The notes under the pieces are model-generated. The model had not been told where the DNA came from. It searched no databases and saw nothing but the letters and a program-made list of their open reading frames with translations. From positions 1,116,001 through 1,180,000 of the forward strand of contig NZ_CP047591.1 in the NCBI RefSeq assembly GCF_010120715.1: 64,000 bases of DNA, given 5' to 3'. How positions within the stretch are numbered: the first letter of the stretch is position 1; every line of letters begins with the position of its first letter. Both the position numbers and the translations under genes were made by a program. The stretch comes from Aminipila terrae. GTDB taxonomy: Bacteria > Bacillota > Clostridia > Peptostreptococcales > Anaerovoracaceae. Below are positions 35,027 to 43,095 of the stretch, in pieces.

Positions 35027-35599
35027 TTAAGCAAATACTATTTTACCCTTTTCAAATTTTTCTATAACTACAAGAGATTCTACTCTGCATCCTATCTCCC
35101 GAAGCTTGGCACCACCGCCCTGAAATTCTTTTTCAATCACTGCGCCTACGCCGACCACTTCTGCTCCAGCCTTCCTAACCATTTTGGCGAGAGCAACGGA
35201 AGCTTCTCCAAAAGCCAGAAAATCATCCACAATAAGGACTTTATCTCCTGGCTGTAAAAATCTCTTTGCCACTCTGAGGTTTGAAACGGTCCCCTTTGTA
35301 AAAGACCTGGCCTCCGCACTGTAACATCCTTCTGCCATAGTGTTTGGTGCCACTTTTTTAGCAAATACTACAGGAACATAATCAAAATATCTAGATGCTT
35401 CACAAGCAATCGCAATACCGCTGGATTCAACAGTTAAAATCCGGTCTACCTTAACATCATTAAAACGGGCTCTGAATTCTTTTCCTATCTCCTCCATAAA
35501 CTTTACGTCAATCTGGTGATTTAAAAATCCATCGACCTTTACAATATCTTCTCCTAAAACCTGACCTTCAGCTAATATCTTCTGCTTTAAACTTTCCAT
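35027..35599 (-). CDS. xpt: Xanthine phosphoribosyltransferase
   Basis: Xpt joins xanthine and PRPP to give XMP in purine salvage. The 190-residue protein has the PRPP-binding motif KVLIVDDFLAFGEA near residue 127, the N-terminal block GFLNHQIDV, and LTVESSGIAIACEA, all typical. The gene starts only 28 nt after a flagellar-type gene, so there is no room for the purine riboswitch that often controls xpt; it seems to be read from the fliD-fliS operon. It is followed by the nucleoside importer, which fits a salvage role. Confidence 0.95.
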   Translation of the reverse strand: MESLKQKILAEGQVLGEDIVKVDGFLNHQIDVKFMEEIGKEFRARFNDVKVDRILTVESSGIAIACEASRYFDYVPVVFAKKVAPNTMAEGCYSAEARSFTKGTVSNLRVAKRFLQPGDKVLIVDDFLAFGEASVALAKMVRKAGAEVVGVGAVIEKEFQGGGAKLREIGCRVESLVVIEKFEKGKIVFA

Positions 35600-35627
35600 G
35601 TTCTCTCCTTGGTATCTATGATTTTAA

Positions 35628-36059
35628 TTATCCTCTCATATTCCTCAGTCTGGAGGGCTGATTCTGCCCTTTTATCTTTTGGTTTATTTCATTATCCAGC
35701 TTTATGATTTTTGATAATAGTGCCGCTATTCTTTTATTTGTATCATAAATATTGGTTTCCAGAGGATTATCAAGGGTAAGTGATTCTCCTGTGTATTCCC
35801 GTTTAGGCATTATTATCGCTGTGATCCGTTCTTTAAGAGGATTAGGCAGATGGCTGATAATTTCTCTGTTTTCCTGATCCAGCTTGTCTACTAAAATCAT
35901 CACATCGCCTCTCATATCAAGAATCGACCCAAAAGATAAGGAATCATCTGCCATCATAGCTCTTTCCATGTCCTTTGTCAAGTTCATTATATTATCTATA
36001 TATCTGTATTTTACCTTCAGATTTTCTAAAATCTTATTTGTCGCTGTAAAACTGTCCAC
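35628..36059 (-). CDS. Probable flagellar chaperone (FliT-like position)
   Basis: The 143-residue protein is predicted to be mostly helical, with coiled-coil-like heptads (YRYIDNIMNLTKDMERAMM and ALLSKIIKLDNEINQKIKG). It follows fliD and fliS, the place where fliT or another export chaperone is usually found, and starts 13 nt after fliS. The sequence match to FliT is weak, so the name rests mainly on position, length and helical content. An Asn/Arg-rich tail (NQPSRLRNMRG) ends it. No catalytic motif is seen. Confidence 0.5.
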   Translation of the reverse strand: MDSFTATNKILENLKVKYRYIDNIMNLTKDMERAMMADDSLSFGSILDMRGDVMILVDKLDQENREIISHLPNPLKERITAIIMPKREYTGESLTLDNPLETNIYDTNKRIAALLSKIIKLDNEINQKIKGQNQPSRLRNMRG

Positions 36060-36072
36060 TTCTTCGCCCCCA

Positions 36073-36504
36073 TCAACCTACTCCCAAATTGATGCTGGTA
36101 GTAGTGGTTCCGATACCTGCCCCAACACTTGGATCTTTTTTAGTCATTCTGTCTGCTTCCTTAAAACTTTCTCTGAGATCAGTAATTAAAGGAGTGACAT
36201 CATCAATTAAATCCAGGTTCCTTCCACTTTTAACTCTGCTCAATTGGAATGTAATAAAATCATATAACCTGTATAAATCATTACTAATAGGGTACTTTCG
36301 GTCCAGGCTTTTGGAAAGATAATTGACTATATCAATGGCCCTTTGTATATCCGCTTCAAACAGTTCATTATCTCCTTTTTCAAAATATGTCCTTGCTCTC
36401 AGCAGCCTTTTGTTTATTTCATCATATAGTAAAATAAGCATTTCACCCTTTGTCATGGTCTCTACAGATTGCGTCTTATATTGCTGATAACCATAATTCA
36501 TCAT
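36073..36504 (-). CDS. fliS: Flagellar export chaperone FliS
   Basis: FliS binds flagellin in the cytosol and prevents early assembly. The 143-residue protein has the family core MNYGYQQYKTQSVETMTKGEML and LLYDEINKRLLRARTYF, then AIDIVNYLSKSLDRKYP. It is followed by the variable tail (DPSVGAGIGTTTTSINLG). It is 82 nt downstream of fliD. Flagellin itself is not in this window. Confidence 0.95.
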   Translation of the reverse strand: MMNYGYQQYKTQSVETMTKGEMLILLYDEINKRLLRARTYFEKGDNELFEADIQRAIDIVNYLSKSLDRKYPISNDLYRLYDFITFQLSRVKSGRNLDLIDDVTPLITDLRESFKEADRMTKKDPSVGAGIGTTTTSINLGVG

Positions 36505-36586
36505 AAAGTTTTAACATCCTTTCTTTCTTTAGCCTGCAAGCACATTTATTTATCCCTTTAAAAATCGCAGTTCATGTATATTCTTC

Positions 36587-38963
36587 TTATGATGAACCCA
36601 TTGAGGAGGATAACCATGAACTTTGTGAATTCATCTTGGACATATAGGTTTCTAATTTTGTAAACTGACTCTGGTATCTGTCCTGTCTTGTTTTCAAAAG
36701 GTCTTGCAGGTAATCCAGTTTCGTTGACAAAATCTTCTGCTGCCTGTCTATATAGTTATCATTAGTTGTGGCATTTCCGGAAATACCTGCCAGGGATACC
36801 AATGACCCTTATTGGCTCCAGTACTTTTAGCATAGGATTCCATGATAGTCTTCATACGGGTGGTAAGCCCTCCGGCCAGTTTGCCGTTTCCAGTAATACT
36901 AGGACTGGCTTCTGCAGTGGAGGTAAACAGAGCTTTTACTTTCTCCGGATCATTTTCCAGAGCTTCCTTCAATTTGTTTTCATCTATAGTAATTTTACCA
37001 TTGTCACTGTAGGAAGAAGATGCCTTTATCCCCATGGAAGAGGCAAGACCCACATTGCTTACCGCCGTGGAAAAAACAAACCTTAAATCGGAAGCCAGCT
37101 GGGAAAGAGTACTATCTCCAAACAGAATCCCTTGTTTCGCTTTGTCTTCCCAGGTCTTAATCTCATCCGCCGTCATACTTTTTCTTTGTTTCTCTGTCAG
37201 AGGTTCATATACTGTTGAACTTCTCTTATTGCTTCTGCTCTTGGTAGTAACCAGCTTATTTACAGAATCTAATATTTTATTATAGTCTTCAGTCATGCTT
37301 TTTAGTGCGGAAACAATATCATCTGTTTCTGCCTTCGCAGTAAAAGTAATAAAATCCGCATCAGTGGCCGAAGTGAATTGTTCCTTTGCAGTGAAATTTA
37401 CGCCATCGATACTGACGGAATTGGAACTTCTGACTATTTCCGTATCAGTACTGGAACCCTGATAGCGTATTTTCATTTTCATGTCCTGTCCGTCCGTGGT
37501 GGATAAAGACATACCAAACAGTGCATCTACCAGATTTCCAGTGCCGCCTACTGCCTCAAAGGACACTTTTCCCTGAGCTCCGGACTCATCTGCCATCACA
37601 CTGAAGGTTCCTGATGTACTTAAATAAGTTGCATTAATCCCGGCTTCTGTGCTGTTATTTATCTGGCTTAGAACGCTGGCTATGGTTGTGTCATCATTGA
37701 AGTTAAATTCCACACCGTTCACTTTCATTGTATATACATTTTTATTATCCACTTGACTACTTGCTGTAATTCCCAGCTCTTTTAGGGTCTTTGAAGTGTC
37801 AAGACGGTTTTTCTCTCCGTTGGCCAGATTAAATATACCCTTCACTCCTAAGGTATCAGCAGTGCCAGAAGAAATTCTCAGTATGGATGTGTTATCCGGT
37901 GTTCCATCGGTCTTTACGGTAGAAAAAGATAATCCAGTTCCATTTGCCACATCTACTTTGATTCTGTTTGCTCCAAATTTTTCATCAATTTTTGTGGATA
38001 TAATATTTTTTAATGTATTAATATCTTTGGAAGCATTAAATGTGGCATCATCTGCATCCGTAAACTCAATGGTCTTGCTGACACCATTCAAATCAAAACT
38101 CAGTTGTTTTCCTTTCAGTCCAAACTGAACGGTTCGGAACAAATCCCCAGCAGTGGTAGGGTTGCTTCCACCGATGACACCACCCCTGGAGTGTCTCCAC
38201 TTTTCATATGAAGGGCATTTAAGACTTCTGTGGAACCTGCGCTGATAGAAAATGAGTTGCTGTCACTCATATCCTGATACCCGAGATACATCTTACCATC
38301 CCCGCTGGCACTAAACTTTAATTTGTCTGCCAAGGTTCCCCCAATAGACAAATTGGTCTTTGCCATTGCTGCATTTAATGTGCTAGCCAGAGTATTGGCG
38401 TCCGTCACATCTGCATCATACGGAATACTAGCTGTATATACATTTCCGCCATACTTAATGGAAATAGATCCTCCTGTGACGGTACTTACCGGTCTGTCCC
38501 CAAAAGTAATGGCACCAGTGGTTATATCTCCCCTTGTTTTTGTGCCTTCACATATCTTTGTAGCTGTTTTTGCAAGCTGGCTTATCCCTGTCACACTATA
38601 GGTGGAATTTCTGGTGCTGGAAACACCGCTCACAGAAATTTTGCTGGCATTATTTCCACCTGCTACCATGGTTGTACAGTTATAAAAATTTGAGCTCAGT
38701 ATATTTGTCGTAGAGGAATAGGAAAAATACTTGCTCTGAAAATCTGTCAGGGCTGTGATTACATCTCTATATGCATCCTGTTTCCACGTATATTTTTGTT
38801 GTTCCTGCTGAACCTTATCAATTTTTGCCTGAACATCAGAGGTCATGGCTTCTACTACGGATTCTGTATCAAATCCCGTAGCCAAACCCGTAAATCCCTT
38901 GGCTTTATATGATGCTGTACTGCTCGTCGAAGACGTACTGTTTATACTTGATGTCATATCCAT
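36587..38963 (-). CDS. fliD: Flagellar filament cap FliD, frame broken at 38183-38186 and 36806-36808
   Basis: FliD caps the growing filament and folds flagellin. The first part (residues to about 259) has the N-terminal family block KGFTGLATGFDTESVVEAMTSD-like sequence and is followed, in another frame, by LFRTVQFGLKGKQLSFD. One extra base in the C4 run at 38183-38186 reads DTPGGGVIGGSNPTTAGDL across the join. A second break at the C3 run 36806-36808 is repaired as GANKGSLVSLAGISG, leading into the coiled C-terminal segment (QQKILSTKLDYLQDLL) and the end WLSSSMGSS. With both, the protein has 792 residues, large but normal for clostridial FliD with extra outer domains. Confidence 0.9.
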
Positions 38964-39052
38964 ACCTCCCTAATAACACTTTTCAATCTGACATCCCTGT
39001 CTTTATTTTATCTTTATATAAACCATCAAAATACTAAATTTTATATACTTAT

Positions 39053-39078
39053 ATATCGTCATGTGCTAAAATTAATTA
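39053..39078 (-). promoter_or_regulatory. Possible sigma-28 promoter of the fliD operon
   Basis: The minus strand has GACGATAT (39053-39060), one base from the GCCGATAT seen before flgM, with TAAT (39075-39078) 14 bp upstream. fliD is under the flagellar sigma factor in Bacillus. The -35 is imperfect, so this is tentative. Confidence 0.35.
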
Positions 39079-39140
39079 AGCAAAAAGTCAACAAAATATG
39101 TTAAAATAGGTTAATATATTTAAATAAGGAGAGAAAAAAA

Positions 39141-39902
39141 TTGGCAAAAATTATAGCAGTCACAAACCAAAAAGGCGGTGTCGCAAAAACAACCACCTGC
39201 AATGCACTGATAAGCGGACTTTCCAGATTGGGATATAAAGTCCTTGGTATCGATTTAGACCCGCAGGGAAGTTTAGGTTTCAGCTTGGGAATTAACATTG
39301 AAGAAGGGGTTACTCTATACGATGTATTCAAAGGAAAGGCTACCATTACCGAGGCGATCAGATCCATTGACTGTGGTCATTTTATTCCTTCGAATATTTT
39401 ATTAAGCACAGCAGAATTGGAATTTAATCATTCAGGAAGAGAGTTTTTATTAACAGAGGCTATTAAAGATATAAAAGATATTTATGATTATGTAGTCATT
39501 GATACTCCTCCTGCCTTGAATATACTTACAGTAAATGCCTATGTCTGTGCGGACCATTTGATTATTCCCATGATACCTGAGATTTTAAGTTTGCTGGGAA
39601 TTTCTCAAATTAAAGATACCATTGAAAATGTGAAAAAATATTATAATCCAAAACTTAATCTTACCTGTATATTACTTACCAAGTACAACAAAAGAGCTTC
39701 TTTGACGAAAGAAGTCAGTGATATGACAGAAGCCATAGCTGCACAATTAGGCACAAAAGTAGCAGATACGGTAATCCGAAACAGCGTTGCCGTAGCAGAG
39801 GCCCCTGCCCATGGACTGGGGCTCCTGGATTATGCCCCAAAAGCTAATGCCTGCGTAGATTATTATAATTTCGTGAAAGAGTTGCTCCACGGAGGTTTAT
39901 GA
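39141..39902 (+). CDS. ParA/Soj-family ATPase
   Basis: ParA-type ATPases cycle on the nucleoid or membrane and position cargo. The 253-residue protein starts at TTG 39141, 9 nt after AAGGAG. It has the deviant Walker A NQKGGVAKTTTCNAL near residue 9, with the signature lysine and a Val-Ala in place of the usual Val-Gly, switch I LDPQGSLGFSLG, and Walker B YVVIDTPPALN. The C-terminus fits Soj-like ParAs rather than MinD: no amphipathic membrane helix is evident. It lies 4 nt before a ComFB-domain gene, away from any oriC-type parAB context, and between flagellar operons, so a role in placing motility or chemotaxis parts is likely. Confidence 0.9.
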   Translation: MAKIIAVTNQKGGVAKTTTCNALISGLSRLGYKVLGIDLDPQGSLGFSLGINIEEGVTLYDVFKGKATITEAIRSIDCGHFIPSNILLSTAELEFNHSGREFLLTEAIKDIKDIYDYVVIDTPPALNILTVNAYVCADHLIIPMIPEILSLLGISQIKDTIENVKKYYNPKLNLTCILLTKYNKRASLTKEVSDMTEAIAAQLGTKVADTVIRNSVAVAEAPAHGLGLLDYAPKANACVDYYNFVKELLHGGL

Positions 39903-39906
39903 AGTT

Positions 39907-40749
39907 ATGCCAAAAAAAAGTAATAAAACAGCACATGTTTTAAGTCTTCTCACTAACGGAGGCGGGGAATTTCAGGAGGAAAGCATTCCAGTATCCAGAG
40001 CAGAGACCATTGAAAAATCCTTTTCAGAAACTGTGAAAAAAGAAGTGGTTGTAGAATTACAAGGGTCCATTGAACCAGATTTTTTGTCTGATTTAGTAAA
40101 ATCTGACCTGCAAAAAGAACTGGACAAGCAGCTTAGTAAAAAGGCCCCTATTGATTCTGAGGATGAAACGGATTCAACTGCCAGCGAGCGTCCTCCTTAT
40201 TCACCCACTTTCATGGCCAAATTCGGTATAAAGCCAGCCCAGGAAGAAGAAATACCAGAGGAACCAACAGCTGAAGAAATCCCTTCAGAAAATGAGCCTG
40301 CTTCTCCTGTTTCTTCAGATCCGGTCAAAAGCGAAATTTATGTTTTAGAAGATTTTAATGATGATGAGGAGGATTTACCTGCTGAAAGCAGTATGGAGCC
40401 ATTACCAGAAAAAACTTCATTTGCTGAAAGGGATATACCTGGTAAAAACACCAGTATCCTTCACAATCTGGCTGAAGATTTTATGATAGTCCGGGCACCC
40501 GAGATTATGCAAAGTTTCAACATGTGTACCTGTCAGGAATGTATTTATCATGTTGTGGCTGTAGCTTTAAATAATACAAAACCTTTATATACGGTAACGA
40601 ACCACAATCAGCTTTCTCAGAAACTTTCTTCTTACGAATCCCAGAATGGAACCAGGTTGATTTCAGAAATAAAAAAAGCTTGTATAAAGATTAAAATTAA
40701 TCCTGAACACCCTAAACATCCTGGCCCAAATCATAAAAAAATTTTTTAG
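39907..40749 (+). CDS. ComFB-domain protein with basic N-terminus (ParA partner candidate)
   Basis: The 280-residue protein has three parts. Residues 1-20 (MPKKSNKTAHVLSLLTNGGG) are basic and short, like the N-terminal peptides by which ParB and similar partners stimulate ParA ATPase. Residues about 60-180 are low-complexity, rich in Glu, Pro and Ser, and probably disordered. Residues about 184-265 match the ComFB domain: HNLAEDFMIVRAPEI, then CTCQECIYHVVAVALNN with cysteines C207, C209 and C212, then PLYTVTNH. ComFB domains have been reported as receptors for cyclic dinucleotides. It follows parA by 4 nt and precedes an HD-GYP gene. The domain call is by eye and would be tested by a profile search. 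Confidence 0.78.
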   Translation: MPKKSNKTAHVLSLLTNGGGEFQEESIPVSRAETIEKSFSETVKKEVVVELQGSIEPDFLSDLVKSDLQKELDKQLSKKAPIDSEDETDSTASERPPYSPTFMAKFGIKPAQEEEIPEEPTAEEIPSENEPASPVSSDPVKSEIYVLEDFNDDEEDLPAESSMEPLPEKTSFAERDIPGKNTSILHNLAEDFMIVRAPEIMQSFNMCTCQECIYHVVAVALNNTKPLYTVTNHNQLSQKLSSYESQNGTRLISEIKKACIKIKINPEHPKHPGPNHKKIF

Positions 40750-40799
40750 GAGATTAAAATATGACATTGCTTATTTATTATAAGGGGGAGGATTAATCT

Positions 40800-41888
40800 A
40801 TGGATAACAGTAAAAAAATTCTCATTGCAGATGCATCTCAATTTGATCGTTCGGTAATGGATGATGCGTTAAAGAATACCTATACAATCTTAGAAACCCA
40901 AACGGGTCTCAAGGCCCTGGAACTTTTCATTGAAGAGGTAGATAATATTAAATTGGCTATTATTGACATTGCAATCCCTCTTATGGATGGATTTGATGTA
41001 CTTCAGCATATTAAACGACTAGACAAAGCGAAGAGCATACCTGTTATCTTAACAAGTAAAGATGCTGTAAAAGAAGATATCTTAAAAGCTTTTCAGTATG
41101 GTGCAGCGGACTTCATGACGAAACCCTTTGAAGCCGATTTCCTGAGGCAGCGGGTTTTAGCTCTTCTTAGCAATTCTTCAAAGATTCCTGGTACGGCTCT
41201 CACCAATTTAGTTACCAGTAGCGAGGCTGACATTGATGAAATCAAAGAGTATGATAAGTCTTTAAATAAGACCCTGCGAAACTTATTCAGTTACCGCCAG
41301 ATAGAAACTCCATACCATTTAAAAAGAGTATCCCTCTTTACTGGAACCCTTCTTAAAATATTGGCAAAAAACAGTTCCAGCGGTGTGAATCTCAGTGAAT
41401 CGCAGATAGAACTGATTATACGAGCTTCTATATACCACGATATCGGCAAAATCGCCATTCCTGATGACATTTTACGAAGAAAAAGCAATTTAACGGATAA
41501 GCAACGGCTTATTTATCAGACACATACCGCAAAAGGAGCAGAAGTGCTTGAGATTAATACCAATCCTTCTTTACACAGTTTTATACAACTGGCTGTAAAC
41601 ATTGCGCAAAATCACCATGAAAACTGGGATGGCTCCGGATATCCAAATAAATTAAAAGGAAATGAAATTCCTCTTTCTGCACAGGTTGTAAGGCTTGCAA
41701 CTGATTTCGACAAGTTTTCTCGAGATATTTACGGAATCACCGATACGGTATTTGAAGTTGCCATGGAAAAAGTCCTGGAATTACAGCAGATGTATAACCC
41801 AATGCTCATTCGGGCTCTTGCTCATTCAGAATTTGTTATGAATAAAATTATGGATAAGTATTCAGATTCCAGCAAAAAAACAAAATAA
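40800..41888 (+). CDS. Response regulator with HD-GYP phosphodiesterase domain
   Basis: HD-GYP proteins hydrolyse cyclic-di-GMP. The 362-residue protein has an N-terminal receiver domain (1-125) with phospho-acceptor D56 (AIIDIAIP), a single upstream acidic residue D11 where most receivers have a pair, and TKPFEADF near 109. The output domain has H213-D214 in YHDIGKIAIPDDIL, H272-H273 in NHHENWDGSGYP (277-282 hold the DGxGYP element) and LKGNEIPLSAQV. The metal site appears complete, so it is probably active. It follows the ComFB-type gene by 50 nt and ends at a bidirectional terminator facing cheD. Confidence 0.9.
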   Translation: MDNSKKILIADASQFDRSVMDDALKNTYTILETQTGLKALELFIEEVDNIKLAIIDIAIPLMDGFDVLQHIKRLDKAKSIPVILTSKDAVKEDILKAFQYGAADFMTKPFEADFLRQRVLALLSNSSKIPGTALTNLVTSSEADIDEIKEYDKSLNKTLRNLFSYRQIETPYHLKRVSLFTGTLLKILAKNSSSGVNLSESQIELIIRASIYHDIGKIAIPDDILRRKSNLTDKQRLIYQTHTAKGAEVLEINTNPSLHSFIQLAVNIAQNHHENWDGSGYPNKLKGNEIPLSAQVVRLATDFDKFSRDIYGITDTVFEVAMEKVLELQQMYNPMLIRALAHSEFVMNKIMDKYSDSSKKTK

Positions 41889-41895
41889 CTTACAT

Positions 41896-41928
41896 AAAAA
41901 ACAGCCGTTTATAAACGGCTGTTTTTTT
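41896..41928. terminator. Bidirectional terminator between the HD-GYP gene and cheD
   Basis: AAAAAACAGCCGTTTA and TAAACGGCTGTTTTTT form a near-perfect 16-bp stem with almost no loop beyond the central AT bases. It serves converging transcripts; its T-run overlaps the cheD stop codon at 41927-41929. Confidence 0.93.
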
Positions 41929-42412
41929 ACCACGTGCTGGTTCCTTTGGTAAAAGCTTTAATAGTTACCATTCCATCATTGGCATTAAAAGTCATAGTCC
42001 TTGCATAATCTAATCCTACATCCTGACCGATTATGGGAATTCTCAACTCAGCTAATGTCTTCTTTACTGCTTCAATATTTCGATCCCCGATGTTTCCTAC
42101 TACAGAATCACCAGGTATGTTAAACATTTTAGCTCCTCCTGCAATTTTTGCAGTGAAACTTCTGCGAACTGCACCAATACTTTCCATCTTTTTAATAAGG
42201 GCTGGAATACCAGAATCTGCATACCGGCATATGGACTTGCCGCTGCCATCTGTGGGAGCGGTTGGCAACATGATATGTACCATCCCTGCAATTTTTGAAT
42301 TTTTATCGTGGATACAGACACCTATACAAGAACCCAAGGCATAGGTGATTAATTGATCCTCGCCTTTTACTACTCCCATTTCAGCGATCCCCACAGTGGC
42401 CATACTACTCAT
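41927..42412 (-). CDS. cheD: Chemoreceptor glutamine deamidase CheD
   Basis: CheD deamidates receptor glutamines and binds CheC. The 161-residue protein has the catalytic Cys in LGSCIGVCIHD (near residue 30), the His in GMVHIMLP, and SVVGNIGDRNIEAVK further on. It overlaps cheC by 8 nt, the usual pairing in Bacillota and Thermotoga. It is last in the flgB-to-cheD operon. Confidence 0.96.
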   Translation of the reverse strand: MSSMATVGIAEMGVVKGEDQLITYALGSCIGVCIHDKNSKIAGMVHIMLPTAPTDGSGKSICRYADSGIPALIKKMESIGAVRRSFTAKIAGGAKMFNIPGDSVVGNIGDRNIEAVKKTLAELRIPIIGQDVGLDYARTMTFNANDGMVTIKAFTKGTSTW

Positions 42413-43031
42413 TATATACTCCTAATCTTGTTAGAACTCTTGTTAATGAATCTACATCAGGTATTAATAATAAATTATGTTTATGCATGATTCCATCAAA
42501 GGAAAACTTTCCTTCAATCATCATAATTTTCTCTGCCTCATAGCAATATGTAGCCATGGGTACTGTTATAAGGGCACCCATCATATTTATGGATATAGCA
42601 GGGACAGAAAGATTTACAGCCATTTCCGTCATATCTGAAATAGCATTTATATAAGAACCCATTAAGATATTTGCTATTTCACACACTGCCGATATCTGCA
42701 TTTCATCCAGTTCTTCATAGCCTTCTACCGTTGTGCCAAGTAAACTATCCAGCATCAGATTAATAACATCCAGTGTCTGAATACTCATCATTGCTCCATG
42801 AATACCTTCCTCCAGTTTTACAAGTATTCCTGCAACAATTTTTTCAGCTCCGCCCAGAGCCTCTACTGCTTCATTAATGTCCAGAATTTTTACAGTAGGT
42901 ACATCTATGTTAACAGGTTTTCCTATGGTTGCAGATAATGCAGTTGCTGCATTGCCTGCTCCAATATTTCCTATTTCTCTGAGCGCATCCAGCTGCATAC
43001 TGTCTAAATCGTCATAGCTTTTTATACCCAT
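42405..43031 (-). CDS. cheC: CheY-P phosphatase CheC
   Basis: CheC dephosphorylates CheY and partners with CheD. The 208-residue protein has two copies of the active-site pattern (Asp/Ser-x3-Glu-x2-Asn): LREIGNIGAGNAATAL near residue 15 and AVCEIANILMGSYINAI near residue 114, each followed by a conserved Pro. Two sites point to the CheC class rather than CheX. It follows fapA by 64 nt. Confidence 0.95.
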   Translation of the reverse strand: MGIKSYDDLDSMQLDALREIGNIGAGNAATALSATIGKPVNIDVPTVKILDINEAVEALGGAEKIVAGILVKLEEGIHGAMMSIQTLDVINLMLDSLLGTTVEGYEELDEMQISAVCEIANILMGSYINAISDMTEMAVNLSVPAISINMMGALITVPMATYCYEAEKIMMIEGKFSFDGIMHKHNLLLIPDVDSLTRVLTRLGVYNE

Positions 43032-43095
43032 TATTTTTTCTCCCTCTTAATATTTCTTTTTATTAACACCCAGATCTGCATAAACCAATGCTGTT

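Noticed and set aside
35600..35627. Purine riboswitch before xpt
   Set aside because: Only 28 nt separate xpt from the preceding gene; no aptamer could fit and none was seen within that gene's end.
39141..40749. Chromosome-partition parAB locus near an origin
   Set aside because: The partner lacks the ParB nuclease/CTPase and helix-turn-helix motifs, no parS-like repeats were noticed, and the neighbours are flagellar.
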